Shown here piece by piece: positions 50,494-59,777 of a stretch of 64,000 nt of DNA. The stretch is from an uncultured Clostridium sp. (GTDB taxonomy: Bacteria > Bacillota > Clostridia > Lachnospirales > Lachnospiraceae): assembly GCF_900547735.1 (NCBI RefSeq), contig NZ_URHZ01000012.1, positions 25,575 to 89,574 on the forward strand. The letters are read 5' to 3'. The position numbers and the translations under genes are program-made. The notes under the pieces are model-generated. The model saw nothing but the letters and a program-made list of their open reading frames with translations. It ran no database searches and was not told the origin of the DNA. Within the stretch, counting starts at the first letter, position 1. Every line of letters starts with the position of its first letter.

Positions 50494-50961
50494 ATGACAA
50501 AAAGAGAGCAATATGAAAAAAAAGTAGAATCGTGGCTGCTTCCCCTTCTGGAGGAACACCATTTTGAACTTGTGGATGTGGAATACGTCAGGGAAGTCGG
50601 AGTATGGTATCTTCGTGCTTATATTGATAAAGAGGGCGGAATCGCCGTTGACGACTGTGAGATTGTCAGCAGAAAGCTTGGAGAATGGCTTGATAAGGAA
50701 GACTTCATAGACGACAGCTACATTCTGGAAGTCAGCTCCCCCGGTCTTGGAAGACCGCTTAAGAAAGAAAAGGACTTTGTCAGGAATACAGGAAAAAATG
50801 TGGAGATAAAGCTCTACAAACCGCTTAACAAACAGAAAGAATACACAGGGGTTCTCAAAGCCCATGATGCAGATACGGTTACAGTTACATTAGAAGACGG
50901 CAATGATCTGGTGTTCGCAAAGACGGATATTGCTTTAATACGTCTGGCCTTTGATTTTTAG
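50494..50961 (+). CDS. rimP: Ribosome maturation factor RimP
   Basis: A 155-residue protein needed for 30S subunit assembly. Family features are HFELVDVEYVREVGVWYLR near residue 25, DDCEIVSRKLGEWLD and the conserved YILEVSSPGLGRPLKKEKDF; a small SH3-like domain follows. AAAAGGTGG lies 7 bases before the ATG. It is the first gene of the conserved Firmicutes operon with nusA, ylxR, ylxQ and infB, 21 bases before nusA. A promoter and a leader hairpin lie upstream. Confidence 0.96.
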   Translation: MTKREQYEKKVESWLLPLLEEHHFELVDVEYVREVGVWYLRAYIDKEGGIAVDDCEIVSRKLGEWLDKEDFIDDSYILEVSSPGLGRPLKKEKDFVRNTGKNVEIKLYKPLNKQKEYTGVLKAHDADTVTVTLEDGNDLVFAKTDIALIRLAFDF

Positions 50962-50982
50962 ACGGTAGGAGGATAAAAGAAA

Positions 50983-52206
50983 ATGAATAAAGAGTTGATT
51001 GAAGCGTTAAACGTGCTGGAGAAGGAAAATAATATCAGCAAAGATATTCTTCTGGAGGCAATTGAAAATTCTTTACTTACAGCCTGTAAAAACCATTTTG
51101 GTAAAGCAGACAATGTAAAGGTCACCATCAACAGGGAAACCGGTGATTTTTCCGTTTATGCCGAGAAGGAAGTTGTTGAGAACGTGGAAGATCCGATGCT
51201 GCAGATCAGCCTTGCGGAAGCAAAGATGATGAACGGCAGATACGATCTTGGCGATGTTGTCCATGTACAGATTAACTCCAAAGAATTCGGAAGAATCGCA
51301 ACACAGAATGCGAAGAACGTGATTCTCCAGAAAATCCGTGAAGAAGAGAGAAAAGCGCTTTTCAATGACTGGTACTGCAAAGAGAAAGATGTTGTTACAG
51401 GAATTGTTCAGCGTTATGTAAACCGTAATATCTGTATTGACCTTGGGAAGATCGATGCTATTTTAAATGAGAGCGAACAGGTGAAGGGCGAGGTATTTAA
51501 ACCGACGGAGCGTGTTAAGCTGTATGTCCTGGAGGTGAAGGATACGAACAAGGGACCGAGAATCACGGTTTCCAGAACTCATCCCGATCTTGTTAAACGC
51601 CTTTTCGAGTCCGAAGTGGCGGAGGTAAGAGACGGCACGGTGGAGATTAAAGCAATCGCCAGAGAGGCAGGTTCCAGAACCAAGATTGCGGTATACTCCA
51701 ACAACGAGGATGTGGATCCGGTTGGCGCCTGTGTCGGTCTTAACGGAGCAAGGGTTAACGCGATTGTAAGCGAACTTCGCGGAGAGAAGATAGATATTAT
51801 CAACTGGGATGAGAATCCTGCCTACCTGATTGAGAATGCGCTCAGCCCGGCCAAGGTTATTTTCGTTGCCGCAGACGAAGATGCAAGAGAGGCACAGGTA
51901 ATTGTTCCTGATTACCAGCTTTCACTGGCAATCGGTAAAGAGGGACAGAACGCAAGACTGGCTGCAAGACTGACCGGTTATAAGATCGATATCAAGAGCG
52001 AGACCCAGGCAAGGGAATCCGGACTTTTAGACGATCTGGAACTGGGATATGAGCAGGGCTTTGAGGGATATGCGGAAGAAAACTTTGACGGTTTCGGTGA
52101 CGAAGCTTATACAGAGGAGATAACTGCAGACGAAAACATTGAGACGGCAGCGGATACGGAGCAGGCCGTTCAGACGGCGGAGGATGCCGTCCGGGAGGAA
52201 GAATAA
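50983..52206 (+). CDS. nusA: Transcription termination/antitermination factor NusA
   Basis: A 407-residue NusA of the usual Gram-positive layout: N-terminal RNA polymerase-binding domain (1-125), S1 domain (GIVQRYVNRNICIDLG), and two KH domains (VKLYVLEVKDTNKGPRITVSRTHPDLVKRL at the start; LSLAIGKEGQNARLAARLTG in the second). After residue 355 the tail is a strongly acidic, disordered extension rich in Glu/Asp/Ala. It controls pausing and termination. TAGGAGG is 12 bases before the ATG. Confidence 0.97.
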   Translation: MNKELIEALNVLEKENNISKDILLEAIENSLLTACKNHFGKADNVKVTINRETGDFSVYAEKEVVENVEDPMLQISLAEAKMMNGRYDLGDVVHVQINSKEFGRIATQNAKNVILQKIREEERKALFNDWYCKEKDVVTGIVQRYVNRNICIDLGKIDAILNESEQVKGEVFKPTERVKLYVLEVKDTNKGPRITVSRTHPDLVKRLFESEVAEVRDGTVEIKAIAREAGSRTKIAVYSNNEDVDPVGACVGLNGARVNAIVSELRGEKIDIINWDENPAYLIENALSPAKVIFVAADEDAREAQVIVPDYQLSLAIGKEGQNARLAARLTGYKIDIKSETQARESGLLDDLELGYEQGFEGYAEENFDGFGDEAYTEEITADENIETAADTEQAVQTAEDAVREEE

Positions 52207-52273
52207 ACTACCTGGAACAGTAAGATGTGACGCGCAGCGGGAAAAGAAAAAGAAGATTGGGAAGTGAGAAACG

Positions 52274-52549
52274 TTGAGTACAAAGAAGATACCGCAGAGA
52301 CAGTGCATCGGATGCGGAGAGATGAAGAACAAGAAAGAGATGCTCCGGGTGCTGAAAACAACCGACGAACAGATCATAATTGATGCCACAGGCAGGAAAA
52401 ACGGCCGGGGCGCCTACATCTGTCCATCTATGGACTGCTATAAAAAAGCGGTGAAGAATAAAGGACTGGAGCGTTCTCTGAAGATGGCCATTCCAAAGGA
52501 AGTATATGAAGCATTGGAAAAGGAGATGGACAGCATTGGAGAACAATAA
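52274..52549 (+). CDS. ylxR: YlxR/RnpM family RNA-binding protein
   Basis: A 91-residue protein of the YlxR (DUF448) family, recently connected with RNase P modulation in Bacillus. The signature is RQCIGCGEMKNKKEMLRV, with DATGRKNGRGAYICPSMDCYKKA, a positively charged surface. The start is TTG at 52274. The 67 bases from nusA hold no other feature. The 3' end overlaps ylxQ by 14 bases. Confidence 0.93.
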   Translation: MSTKKIPQRQCIGCGEMKNKKEMLRVLKTTDEQIIIDATGRKNGRGAYICPSMDCYKKAVKNKGLERSLKMAIPKEVYEALEKEMDSIGEQ

Positions 52550-52868
52550 AAAGATATTTAACCTTCTGGGCCTGGCCACCAAGGCGGGGAAAACCGCCAG
52601 CGGCGAGTATATGGCTGAGAAGGCGGTAAAAAGCGGAAAGGCTCATCTGGTTATCGTATCGGAAGAGGCATCCGACAATACCAGGAAGATGTTCCTGAAT
52701 ATGTGTACTTACTACAAAGTCCCGATTTACTTTTTCGGAAAAAAAGAAGAGCTGGGGCATGCAATGGGAAAAGAGATGCGCGCATCTCTGGCCGTACTGG
52801 ATGCAGGTTTTTCCAAGGCACTCGTGAAACAGATTGAGCTGAACGGAGGTAGTGAGTATGAGAGTTAA
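52536..52868 (+). CDS. ylxQ: YlxQ, ribosomal protein L7Ae family
   Basis: A 110-residue L7Ae/L30e/S12e/Gadd45-type protein that binds kink-turn RNA. Recognised by FNLLGLATKAGKTASGEYM, KAHLVIVSEEASDNTRKMF and YYKVPIYFFGKKEELGHAMGKEMRASLAVLD. I choose the TTG at 52536, which gives the conserved N-terminus and has AGGAG 10 bases upstream, inside the end of ylxR. Its stop overlaps the infB start by 11 bases. Confidence 0.9.
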   Translation: MENNKKIFNLLGLATKAGKTASGEYMAEKAVKSGKAHLVIVSEEASDNTRKMFLNMCTYYKVPIYFFGKKEELGHAMGKEMRASLAVLDAGFSKALVKQIELNGGSEYES

Positions 52869-55800
52869 CGAATTGTCGAAAGAACTGGGTAAAACCAATA
52901 AAGAAGTTTTAGAAATATTACAGAAGAATCAATTTGATGTCAAAAGCCACGCATCCAGCATTTCGGATGAACAGGCAGCTTTAGTAAAAAGAACGCTGTC
53001 GTCAGGGCATGCATCACATAAGGCGGCAACGCCGGTGACGGGGACTTCAAAACCAGGTACAGGAAAGGCGGAAACGAAGCGAGTGGAAGAAATTAAGAAA
53101 GAGCCAGTAAAGGCAGAAATAAAAGAAACAGAGACAAACGCGGCTAACAGGGCGGAAGGAACGACTGAACCGCCGAAGAAGAGAATCGCGGCAGTATACC
53201 GTCCGCAGAACAGCACCCAGATGAGAAATAATAACCGTCCGGCGGGACGTCCCGCACCACAGCAGAAAGACAGACCGGTTCAGGCCCAGAGTGTTGCAGA
53301 AGCAGTAAAACCGGCAGCGCCGCAGAGCCAGCCGGCAGCAGCTCCAAGCCCGGCGGCAGCTCCAAGTCCGGCAGCAAATCCAAGCCCGGCAGCAGCTCAG
53401 GCTCCGCAGACCCAAGCACCTGCACCGCAGGGCAGCCAGGGAGGCTATCAGGGAAACCGCGACGGTCAGAGGACCGGAGGCTATCAGGGAAACCGTGACG
53501 GCCAGAGAACCGGAGGCTATCAGGGAAACCGCGACGGCCAGAGAACGGGAGGCTACCAGGGCAACCGCGACGGTCAGGGCGGAGGCTATCAGGGAAACCG
53601 CGACGGCCAGAGAACCGGAGGCTATCAGGGCAACCGTGACGGCCAGGGTTACCAGGGCAACCGCGGAGGTTACCAGGGCAATCGTGACGGTCAGAGCGGA
53701 GGCTATCAGGGAAACCGCGACGGCCAGAGAACCGGAGGCTACCAGGGCAACCGTGACGGCCAGGGTTATCAGGGCAACCGTAGCGGCTACCAGGGCAATC
53801 GTGACGGTCAGGGAACCGGAGGTTACCAGGGCAACCGCGACGGTCAGAGAACCGGAGGCTATCAGGGCAACCGTGACGGCCAGAGAACCGGAGGCTATCA
53901 GGGCCAGGGCGGAGGCTATCAGGGCAACCGTAGCGGCTATCAGGGAAATCGTGACGGTCAGGGCGGAGGCTACCAGGGCAACCGCGACGGCCAGAGAACC
54001 GGAGGCTACCAGGGCAACCGCGACGGTCAGGGCGGAGGCTACCAGGGCAACCGTGACGGCCAGAGAACCGGAGGTTACCAGGGCAACCGCGACGGTCAGG
54101 GCGGAGGTTATCAGGGCAACCGCGGAGGCTACCAGGGCAATCGTGACGGCCAGGGAGGTGGTTATCAGGGCAATCGCGGAGGCTATCAGGGCCAGGGCGG
54201 AGGCTACCAGGGCAACCGTGACGGCCAGAGAACCGGAGGCTACCAGGGCCAGGGCGGAGGCTATCAGGGCAACCGCGGAGGTTACCAGGGCAATCGCGAC
54301 GGTCAGGGCGGAGGCTACCAGGGCAACCGTGACGGTCAGAGAACCAGCGCTCCGAAGCCGTCATTTGACGGACCTGTAGTACAGAAACCACAGAATAATA
54401 AGCAGAATAAGAACGCTTATAAGAGTGATAAATACGATAAGAAGAACCACGATGACGGAACACACGCAAAACAGGGCAAGGGCGGAAAGAATACCAAGGC
54501 TCCTGTACTGCCGCCGCTGACACGCAAGGAAGAGCCGAAGGTGGAGGTGGTTAAGACCATTATTCTCCCTGAGGTTGTGACGATCAAAGAGCTGGCGGAG
54601 AAGATGAAGCTGCAGCCTTCTGCGATTGTAAAGAAACTGTTCCTTCAGGGCAAGGTTGTTACTATCAACCAGGAAGTGGATTACAACCAGGCAGAAGAGA
54701 TTGCCATGGAATTTAACGTACTCTGTGAGATGGAAGTGAAGATCGATGTCATCGAAGAACTGCTGAAAGAGGAAGAAGAGAATGAATCGGATATGGCTGA
54801 AAGACCGCCGGTAGTCTGCGTAATGGGTCACGTTGACCATGGTAAAACTTCCCTTCTGGATGCGATCCGCCAGACCAATGTAACGGCCAAAGAGGCAGGC
54901 GGAATTACGCAGCACATTGGTGCTTATATGGTGGAAATCAATGGTCATCCGATTACGTTCTTAGACACACCGGGCCATGAGGCATTCACGGCTATGCGTA
55001 TGAGAGGCGCTAAATCTACCGATATCGCAATTCTTGTAGTTGCTGCAGACGACGGCGTTATGCCTCAGACCATCGAGGCGATCAACCATGCCAAAGCGGC
55101 CGGCGTTGAAATTATTGTTGCAGTGAACAAGATCGATAAGCCAAGTGCTAACATTGAGAAAGTAAAACAGGAATTAATCGAATATGAACTCGTTTCAGAA
55201 GACTGGGGCGGCAGTACTATTTTCGTTCCCGTATCTGCCCATACCAAGGAAGGTATCCCGGAACTTCTCGAGATGATCCAGCTTACCGCCGAGGTGAAAG
55301 AATTAAAGGCAAACCCGGATCGTACGGCCAGAGGCCTTGTGATCGAGGCAGAACTTGACAAGGGCAAGGGTCCTGTTGCCACTGTTCTTGTCCAGAAGGG
55401 TACACTCCATGTAGGAGATCCGATTGCGGCAGGCGCCTGCTATGGCAAGGTGCGTGCAATGATGGATGACAAGGGACGCCGCGTCAAAGAGGCGACTCCA
55501 TCCACACCGGTCGAGATCCTGGGACTGAACGATGTGCCGAAGGCCGGAGAAGTATTTGTTGCAACTCCTAGTGAGAAAGAAGCAAGAAGCTTTGCGGAAA
55601 CATTTATTTCCGAGGGTAAGAATAAATTAATTGAAGATACTAAGGCTAAATTATCATTAGACGATCTGTTCTCACAGATTAAAGCCGGAAACGTCAAAGA
55701 ACTTCCTATCATCGTAAAAGCGGATGTACAGGGTTCGGTAGAGGCGGTAAAACAGAGCCTTGTCAAACTGTCCAACGAAGAGGTAATGGTAAAAGTTATC

Positions 55801-56301
55801 CACGGCGGTGTCGGTACGATCAACGAGTCCGACGTCAGCCTGGCGGCGGCATCCAATGCCATCATTATCGGTTTCAACGTGCGTCCCGACGCTACGGCGA
55901 AATCCATTGCAGAGCGCGAGAAAGTGGATATGCGTCTGTACCGCGTAATTTACCAGGCTATCGAAGACGTGGAAGCAGCCATGAAGGGAATGTTAGACCC
56001 GATCTACGAAGAGCAGATCATCGGCCATGCCGTAGTGCGTCAGACCTTCAAGGCATCCGGCGTTGGAACCATTGCCGGTTCCTATATTCTGGACGGTAAG
56101 TTCCAGAGAGGCTGCAAGGTGAGAATTACCCGCGACGGCGAGCAGACCTTTGACGGCCCGCTGGCATCCCTTAAGAGATTCAAGGATGATGTCAAGGAAG
56201 TCAACGCAGGATACGAGTGCGGTCTTGTATTTGAGAAGTTTAACGACATCCAGGAAGACGATGTAATCGAGGCATACGCAATGGTAGAAGTTCCCCGCTA
56301 A
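52858..56301 (+). CDS. infB: Translation initiation factor IF-2 with a long YQGNRDGQ repeat region
   Basis: A 1147-residue IF-2, which brings initiator tRNA to the 30S subunit. The N-terminal IF2N motif (RVNELSKELGKTNKEVLEIL) is followed by a Pro/Ala-rich stretch (130-193), a repeat region of about 300 residues (195-497), a second IF2N unit (VVTIKELAEKMKLQPSAIVKKL), the GTPase (GHVDHGKTS, DTPGHEAF, NKID) and domains II-IV. The ATG at 52858 is 7 bases after GGAGGT. The core is standard; the repeat adds roughly a quarter of the length and is a Gly/Tyr/Gln/Asn/Arg/Asp-rich disordered region. The gene overlaps ylxQ and sits 67 bases before rbfA. Confidence 0.97.
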   Translation: MRVNELSKELGKTNKEVLEILQKNQFDVKSHASSISDEQAALVKRTLSSGHASHKAATPVTGTSKPGTGKAETKRVEEIKKEPVKAEIKETETNAANRAEGTTEPPKKRIAAVYRPQNSTQMRNNNRPAGRPAPQQKDRPVQAQSVAEAVKPAAPQSQPAAAPSPAAAPSPAANPSPAAAQAPQTQAPAPQGSQGGYQGNRDGQRTGGYQGNRDGQRTGGYQGNRDGQRTGGYQGNRDGQGGGYQGNRDGQRTGGYQGNRDGQGYQGNRGGYQGNRDGQSGGYQGNRDGQRTGGYQGNRDGQGYQGNRSGYQGNRDGQGTGGYQGNRDGQRTGGYQGNRDGQRTGGYQGQGGGYQGNRSGYQGNRDGQGGGYQGNRDGQRTGGYQGNRDGQGGGYQGNRDGQRTGGYQGNRDGQGGGYQGNRGGYQGNRDGQGGGYQGNRGGYQGQGGGYQGNRDGQRTGGYQGQGGGYQGNRGGYQGNRDGQGGGYQGNRDGQRTSAPKPSFDGPVVQKPQNNKQNKNAYKSDKYDKKNHDDGTHAKQGKGGKNTKAPVLPPLTRKEEPKVEVVKTIILPEVVTIKELAEKMKLQPSAIVKKLFLQGKVVTINQEVDYNQAEEIAMEFNVLCEMEVKIDVIEELLKEEEENESDMAERPPVVCVMGHVDHGKTSLLDAIRQTNVTAKEAGGITQHIGAYMVEINGHPITFLDTPGHEAFTAMRMRGAKSTDIAILVVAADDGVMPQTIEAINHAKAAGVEIIVAVNKIDKPSANIEKVKQELIEYELVSEDWGGSTIFVPVSAHTKEGIPELLEMIQLTAEVKELKANPDRTARGLVIEAELDKGKGPVATVLVQKGTLHVGDPIAAGACYGKVRAMMDDKGRRVKEATPSTPVEILGLNDVPKAGEVFVATPSEKEARSFAETFISEGKNKLIEDTKAKLSLDDLFSQIKAGNVKELPIIVKADVQGSVEAVKQSLVKLSNEEVMVKVIHGGVGTINESDVSLAAASNAIIIGFNVRPDATAKSIAEREKVDMRLYRVIYQAIEDVEAAMKGMLDPIYEEQIIGHAVVRQTFKASGVGTIAGSYILDGKFQRGCKVRITRDGEQTFDGPLASLKRFKDDVKEVNAGYECGLVFEKFNDIQEDDVIEAYAMVEVPR
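53440..54350 (+). repeat. In-frame tandem repeat encoding about 30 YQGNRDGQ-type units in IF-2
   Basis: Units are mainly GGYQGNRDGQRT and GGYQGNRDGQG, with shorter forms GGYQGQG, GYQGNRG and GYQGNRS. Tyr, Gln, Gly, Asn and Arg positions are constant while third codon bases vary (tat/tac, cgc/cgt, gga/ggc/ggt), which points to selection on the protein. Spurious open frames appear in other frames of this repeat. Confidence 0.95.
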
Positions 56302-56368
56302 GGGGAGCTCTGCCTGACTGATGACGGCGCCCGGCAGTTTAGCACCGTTAGAAAGAGAGGCATGAAAC

Positions 56369-56788
56369 ATGCGCAAAAACAGCATTAAAAATACCAGAAT
56401 CAACAGCGAAGTCCAGAGAGAACTGAGTGAGATTATCAGCCGTGAATTAAAGGATCCCAGAATCCATCCGATGACGACCGTCATTGCGGTGGAGGTAACT
56501 CCGGATCTGAAGTTCTGTAAGGCATATATCAGTGTGCTCGGCAATGAAGAAGCCGGCAAAGACACGATCCAGGGCCTGAAGAGCGCGGTGGGTTTTATCC
56601 GCACCCAGTTAGCCAGAAGAATCAATCTGCGCAACACTCCGGAGCTCACCTTTATTCTGGATCAGTCCATCGAGTACGGTGTCAATATGACAAGGCTGAT
56701 CAACGAAGTGACGGCGGGCCTGAGTGATGAGACACAGACGGAAGAGGAAATCGGAGAAGAGACTCCTGAGGAGGATTCCGAAGAGTAA
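56369..56788 (+). CDS. rbfA: 30S ribosome-binding factor RbfA
   Basis: A 139-residue KH-fold ribosome maturation factor. Features: RINSEVQRELSEIISRELKDPRI at the start, PMTTVIAVEVTPDLKFCKAYISVLG and the C-terminal RNLRNTPELTFILDQSIEYG type stretch, then an acidic tail (about 20 residues of Glu/Thr). GAAAGAGAGG precedes the ATG. It follows infB by 67 bases and precedes nrnA. Confidence 0.96.
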   Translation: MRKNSIKNTRINSEVQRELSEIISRELKDPRIHPMTTVIAVEVTPDLKFCKAYISVLGNEEAGKDTIQGLKSAVGFIRTQLARRINLRNTPELTFILDQSIEYGVNMTRLINEVTAGLSDETQTEEEIGEETPEEDSEE

Positions 56789-56849
56789 TCCGCGTTACCT
56801 GTGAACTGTAACATCCATGACACCATTTAAGCGGGAGATGATATAGAGG

Positions 56850-57818
56850 ATGAGTAATTTATTAAATGAAGTACTTGACGGGGTGAACAGCGTTGTCCTT
56901 CTGGGACATCTCCATCCGGACGGCGACTGTGTCGGCACCTGTCTTGGAATGTATAATTATCTGTCGGAAAATTATCCGCAGCTTACCGTGGAACTTTTTC
57001 TGGACCATCCGGCCGCAAAGTTTTCCTATTTGAAAAATTTTGAGCGGATTAAGACGGAGCTGGAAGACGGGCGCACCTATGATCTGTGCATCACGATGGA
57101 CAGCAGCGACATGGAACGCCTCGGCGTTTTCCTTCCGTATTTTGAGACGGCCGGGAAGACGTTCTGCATCGATCACCATGTGACCAATGCAGGTTTTGCA
57201 GAAAAGAACCATATTATTTCCACAGCCAGCTCCAGCAGCGAGGTTTTGTTCGGCTTACTGGCGGAGGATCGGATCAGCAAAGAGACGGCTGAGTGCCTCT
57301 ACACCGGAATTGTCCATGACACCGGAGTTTTTAAATACAGCAACACTTCCAAGAAAACAATGGAAATTGCCGGAAAATTGGTGGATAAGGGACTGAACAG
57401 CGCTAAAATCATAGACGACAGTTTCTACCGCAGAACTTATGTCCAGAACCAGGTTCTGGGCCGTGCGCTTCTGGAAAGCTTTCTGTTTATGGACGGCCGC
57501 TGCATTTTCACCGCTCTGAAACAGAGGGAGCTGGATTTCTACGGAGCCGACAGCAATGATCTGGACGGAATTATCGACCAGCTCAGAATCACGGAAGGTG
57601 TCGAGTGCGCCGTATTTATTTATGAAAAAGAACCGCATGTATATAAGGTAAGTATGCGTTCCAACGATTATGTGGACGTCAGCAGGATTGCATCCTACTT
57701 TGGAGGCGGCGGACACGTGCGGGCAGCCGGATGTACGATGAGCGGCAGCGCCTACGATGTGCTGAATAACCTTTCAAAGCATATTGAACAGCAGATGAAA
57801 GAGCATGAAGACAAATGA
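56850..57818 (+). CDS. nrnA: Bifunctional oligoribonuclease/pAp phosphatase NrnA (DHH family)
   Basis: A 322-residue DHH-DHHA1 phosphoesterase that degrades short RNA and 3'-phosphoadenosine 5'-phosphate. Metal motifs are LGHLHPDGDCVGT near residue 19, TMDSSDMERL, DHHVTNAGF and the DHHA1 glycine loop GGGGHVRAAG near the end. The stop overlaps the truB start (ATGA), as usual in this operon. Confidence 0.93.
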   Translation: MSNLLNEVLDGVNSVVLLGHLHPDGDCVGTCLGMYNYLSENYPQLTVELFLDHPAAKFSYLKNFERIKTELEDGRTYDLCITMDSSDMERLGVFLPYFETAGKTFCIDHHVTNAGFAEKNHIISTASSSSEVLFGLLAEDRISKETAECLYTGIVHDTGVFKYSNTSKKTMEIAGKLVDKGLNSAKIIDDSFYRRTYVQNQVLGRALLESFLFMDGRCIFTALKQRELDFYGADSNDLDGIIDQLRITEGVECAVFIYEKEPHVYKVSMRSNDYVDVSRIASYFGGGGHVRAAGCTMSGSAYDVLNNLSKHIEQQMKEHEDK

Positions 57819-58846
57819 TCCATGGAATAATTAACATCTATAAAGAACCGGGATATACGTCCCATGACGTGGTTGCAAAACTGCGCGGGATTTTAAAACA
57901 GAAAAAAATCGGTCATACGGGAACACTCGATCCGGCAGCGGAGGGAGTGCTTCCCGTATGTCTCGGAAAAGGCACAAAACTCTGCGATATGATGACAGAT
58001 AAGAGAAAAACTTACCGCGCCGTCATGCTTCTGGGCACCGAGACCGACACGCAGGATACGACCGGTACCGTGCTCCGCGAGAGAAGCACCGCAGAGCTGA
58101 CGGAAGAACAGGTCAGGGAGGCCGTGCTGGGCTTTATCGGCCATTACGAGCAGATCCCTCCGATGTATTCCGCATTGAAGGTAAACGGCAAAAAACTCTA
58201 TGAGCTGGCCCGTCAGGGAAAAGAAGTGGAGAGAAAAGCTAGGCCGGTGGAGATCTACAGTCTGGAAATCGAGAAAATGGATCTTCCGAGGGTCACGATG
58301 AGCGTAAATTGTTCCAAGGGAACTTATATCCGCACACTGTGCTATGATATCGGCACTGTGCTCGGATGCGGCGGCTGTATGGAGAAGCTGGTCAGGACAA
58401 AGGTGGACCGCTTTGAGATTGCAGAAAGCTTACGCCTCGATGAGGTGGAAGCGCTTACCGCTTCGGGACGGCTGGACGAAAAGATCGTTCCGGTTGATCG
58501 GATGTTCTCTTCCCTGCCCGAATTCGTTTCCGAGGGGGAGGAACTGGACAGGCTGCTTCACAACGGAAACTTTTTCTCCCGGGATTTTATTCCGGAACCG
58601 CTTGTGGATGAATGGATGCAGAAGCTTCAGGGAGATACGGAACACACGGCGGAAACCGAGGAAGATGGAGAAACCGTGGAAACCGTGGAATCTGGAGAAA
58701 GCAGCGGCGGTGCCGGAGACGGCGGAGCCGCACAGGAACTGCGGATCCGTGTTTATGACAGCGGACGCCGTTTTGTAGGGATTTATTCATACGTTGAAGA
58801 AGAAAACAAGTGGAAACCAAAGAAGATTTTTCTGGGAGGAGATTGA
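57815..58846 (+). CDS. truB: tRNA pseudouridine(55) synthase TruB
   Basis: A 343-residue pseudouridine synthase that modifies U55 in the T-loop of tRNA. The catalytic aspartate is D39 in HTGTLDPAAEGVLPV; other signatures are KRKTYRAVMLLG, QIPPMYSALKVNGKKLYELAR and NCSKGTYIRTLCYDIG. The C-terminal region holds an acidic low-complexity insert of about 30 residues (Glu/Thr/Gly-rich, near 275-305) before the final RRFVGIYSY segment, not common in the family. It overlaps nrnA by 4 bases, and ribF starts one base after its stop codon. Confidence 0.95.
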   Translation: MIHGIINIYKEPGYTSHDVVAKLRGILKQKKIGHTGTLDPAAEGVLPVCLGKGTKLCDMMTDKRKTYRAVMLLGTETDTQDTTGTVLRERSTAELTEEQVREAVLGFIGHYEQIPPMYSALKVNGKKLYELARQGKEVERKARPVEIYSLEIEKMDLPRVTMSVNCSKGTYIRTLCYDIGTVLGCGGCMEKLVRTKVDRFEIAESLRLDEVEALTASGRLDEKIVPVDRMFSSLPEFVSEGEELDRLLHNGNFFSRDFIPEPLVDEWMQKLQGDTEHTAETEEDGETVETVESGESSGGAGDGGAAQELRIRVYDSGRRFVGIYSYVEEENKWKPKKIFLGGD

Positions 58847-58847
58847 A

Positions 58848-59777
58848 ATGCAGTACATTACCGGAACCAGAGAATTTCATATAGAAGAACCGACCGTTGT
58901 CACGCTGGGCAAATTCGACGGCCTGCACAGGGGCCATCAGAAGCTGCTGAGCGAAGTGTACCGTTTCAGGGAAAAGGGATATAAGACAGCCGTTTTTACA
59001 TTTGAAACGGCTCCCGGGACTCTGATGAAGGGGAAACTTCAGACAATGATCACGACGAATGCCGAGCGGAGGGAAAACCTTCAGCAGGCGGGGATCGACT
59101 ACCTTGTTGAGTACCCGTTCAACCAGGATGTGGCACATATGCAGCCGGAGGAATTTATTTCCCATATCCTGGCAGGCCAGATGAAGGCAAAAGCCATTGT
59201 TACCGGTACTGATTTCCACTTTGGATACCAGCGGCAGGGTGACGTGGAACTCTTAAAGAAGCTGGCCTCCAAATACGGCTATGAGATGGTCGTTGTGGAT
59301 AAAGTGCTGGACGGCGAAAGAGAGATAAGCAGTACTTATATCAGAGAGGAACTGGCCGCAGGCAATATCAAAAAGGCCAATGAACTTCTCGGATACACCT
59401 ATATGATCCATGGCCGTGTGATCCACGGCAGGCATCTTGGTTCAACCCTCGGTTTTCCGACCGTCAATATCGAACCCAGGGAGCAGAAGCATCTGCCCGC
59501 CTTTGGAGTCTACCTGTCCGAGGTGGTGATCGACGGCGAGCTTTACAAAGGGATTACGAATATAGGAAGAAAGCCTACGATTGAGGGGCAGCACCCGGTA
59601 GGTGTGGAGACTTATATTTATGATCTGAGCGCTGATCTGTATGATAAATGGATCGAGGTAAGGCTGACCGACTTCATCCGTCCGGAACTGAAATTTTCCG
59701 GTGTGGAGGAGCTGAAGGAGAGAGTGCTGGCCGATAAAGAGGCCGGACGGAAAATGCATGAGAGAGCAGCAAGATAA
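58848..59777 (+). CDS. ribF: Bifunctional riboflavin kinase/FAD synthetase RibF
   Basis: A 309-residue enzyme making FMN and FAD from riboflavin. The N-terminal adenylyltransferase domain shows VTLGKFDGLHRGHQKLL and GTDFHFGYQRQGDVELL, with SSTYIREELAAGNIKKANELLG at the end; the C-terminal kinase domain has GRHLGSTLGFPTVNI and GITNIGRKPTIEG. The ATG at 58848 is behind GGGAGGAG inside the end of truB; the frame upstream is a truB shadow. It ends the operon with a terminator 28 bases on. Confidence 0.96.
   Translation: MQYITGTREFHIEEPTVVTLGKFDGLHRGHQKLLSEVYRFREKGYKTAVFTFETAPGTLMKGKLQTMITTNAERRENLQQAGIDYLVEYPFNQDVAHMQPEEFISHILAGQMKAKAIVTGTDFHFGYQRQGDVELLKKLASKYGYEMVVVDKVLDGEREISSTYIREELAAGNIKKANELLGYTYMIHGRVIHGRHLGSTLGFPTVNIEPREQKHLPAFGVYLSEVVIDGELYKGITNIGRKPTIEGQHPVGVETYIYDLSADLYDKWIEVRLTDFIRPELKFSGVEELKERVLADKEAGRKMHERAAR

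Noticed and set aside
53440..54350. Regular repeats reminiscent of a CRISPR array
   Set aside because: The units are contiguous, in frame with infB, have no unique spacers and vary mostly at third codon positions.
53144..54523. Long open frame (459 codons) on the minus strand and another of 294 codons on the plus strand across the IF-2 repeat
   Set aside because: They are produced by the periodic DNA of the repeat; the peptides are low-complexity (CPGSLR-type and TATVREPEA-type) with no recognisable domain, and IF-2 explains the region.
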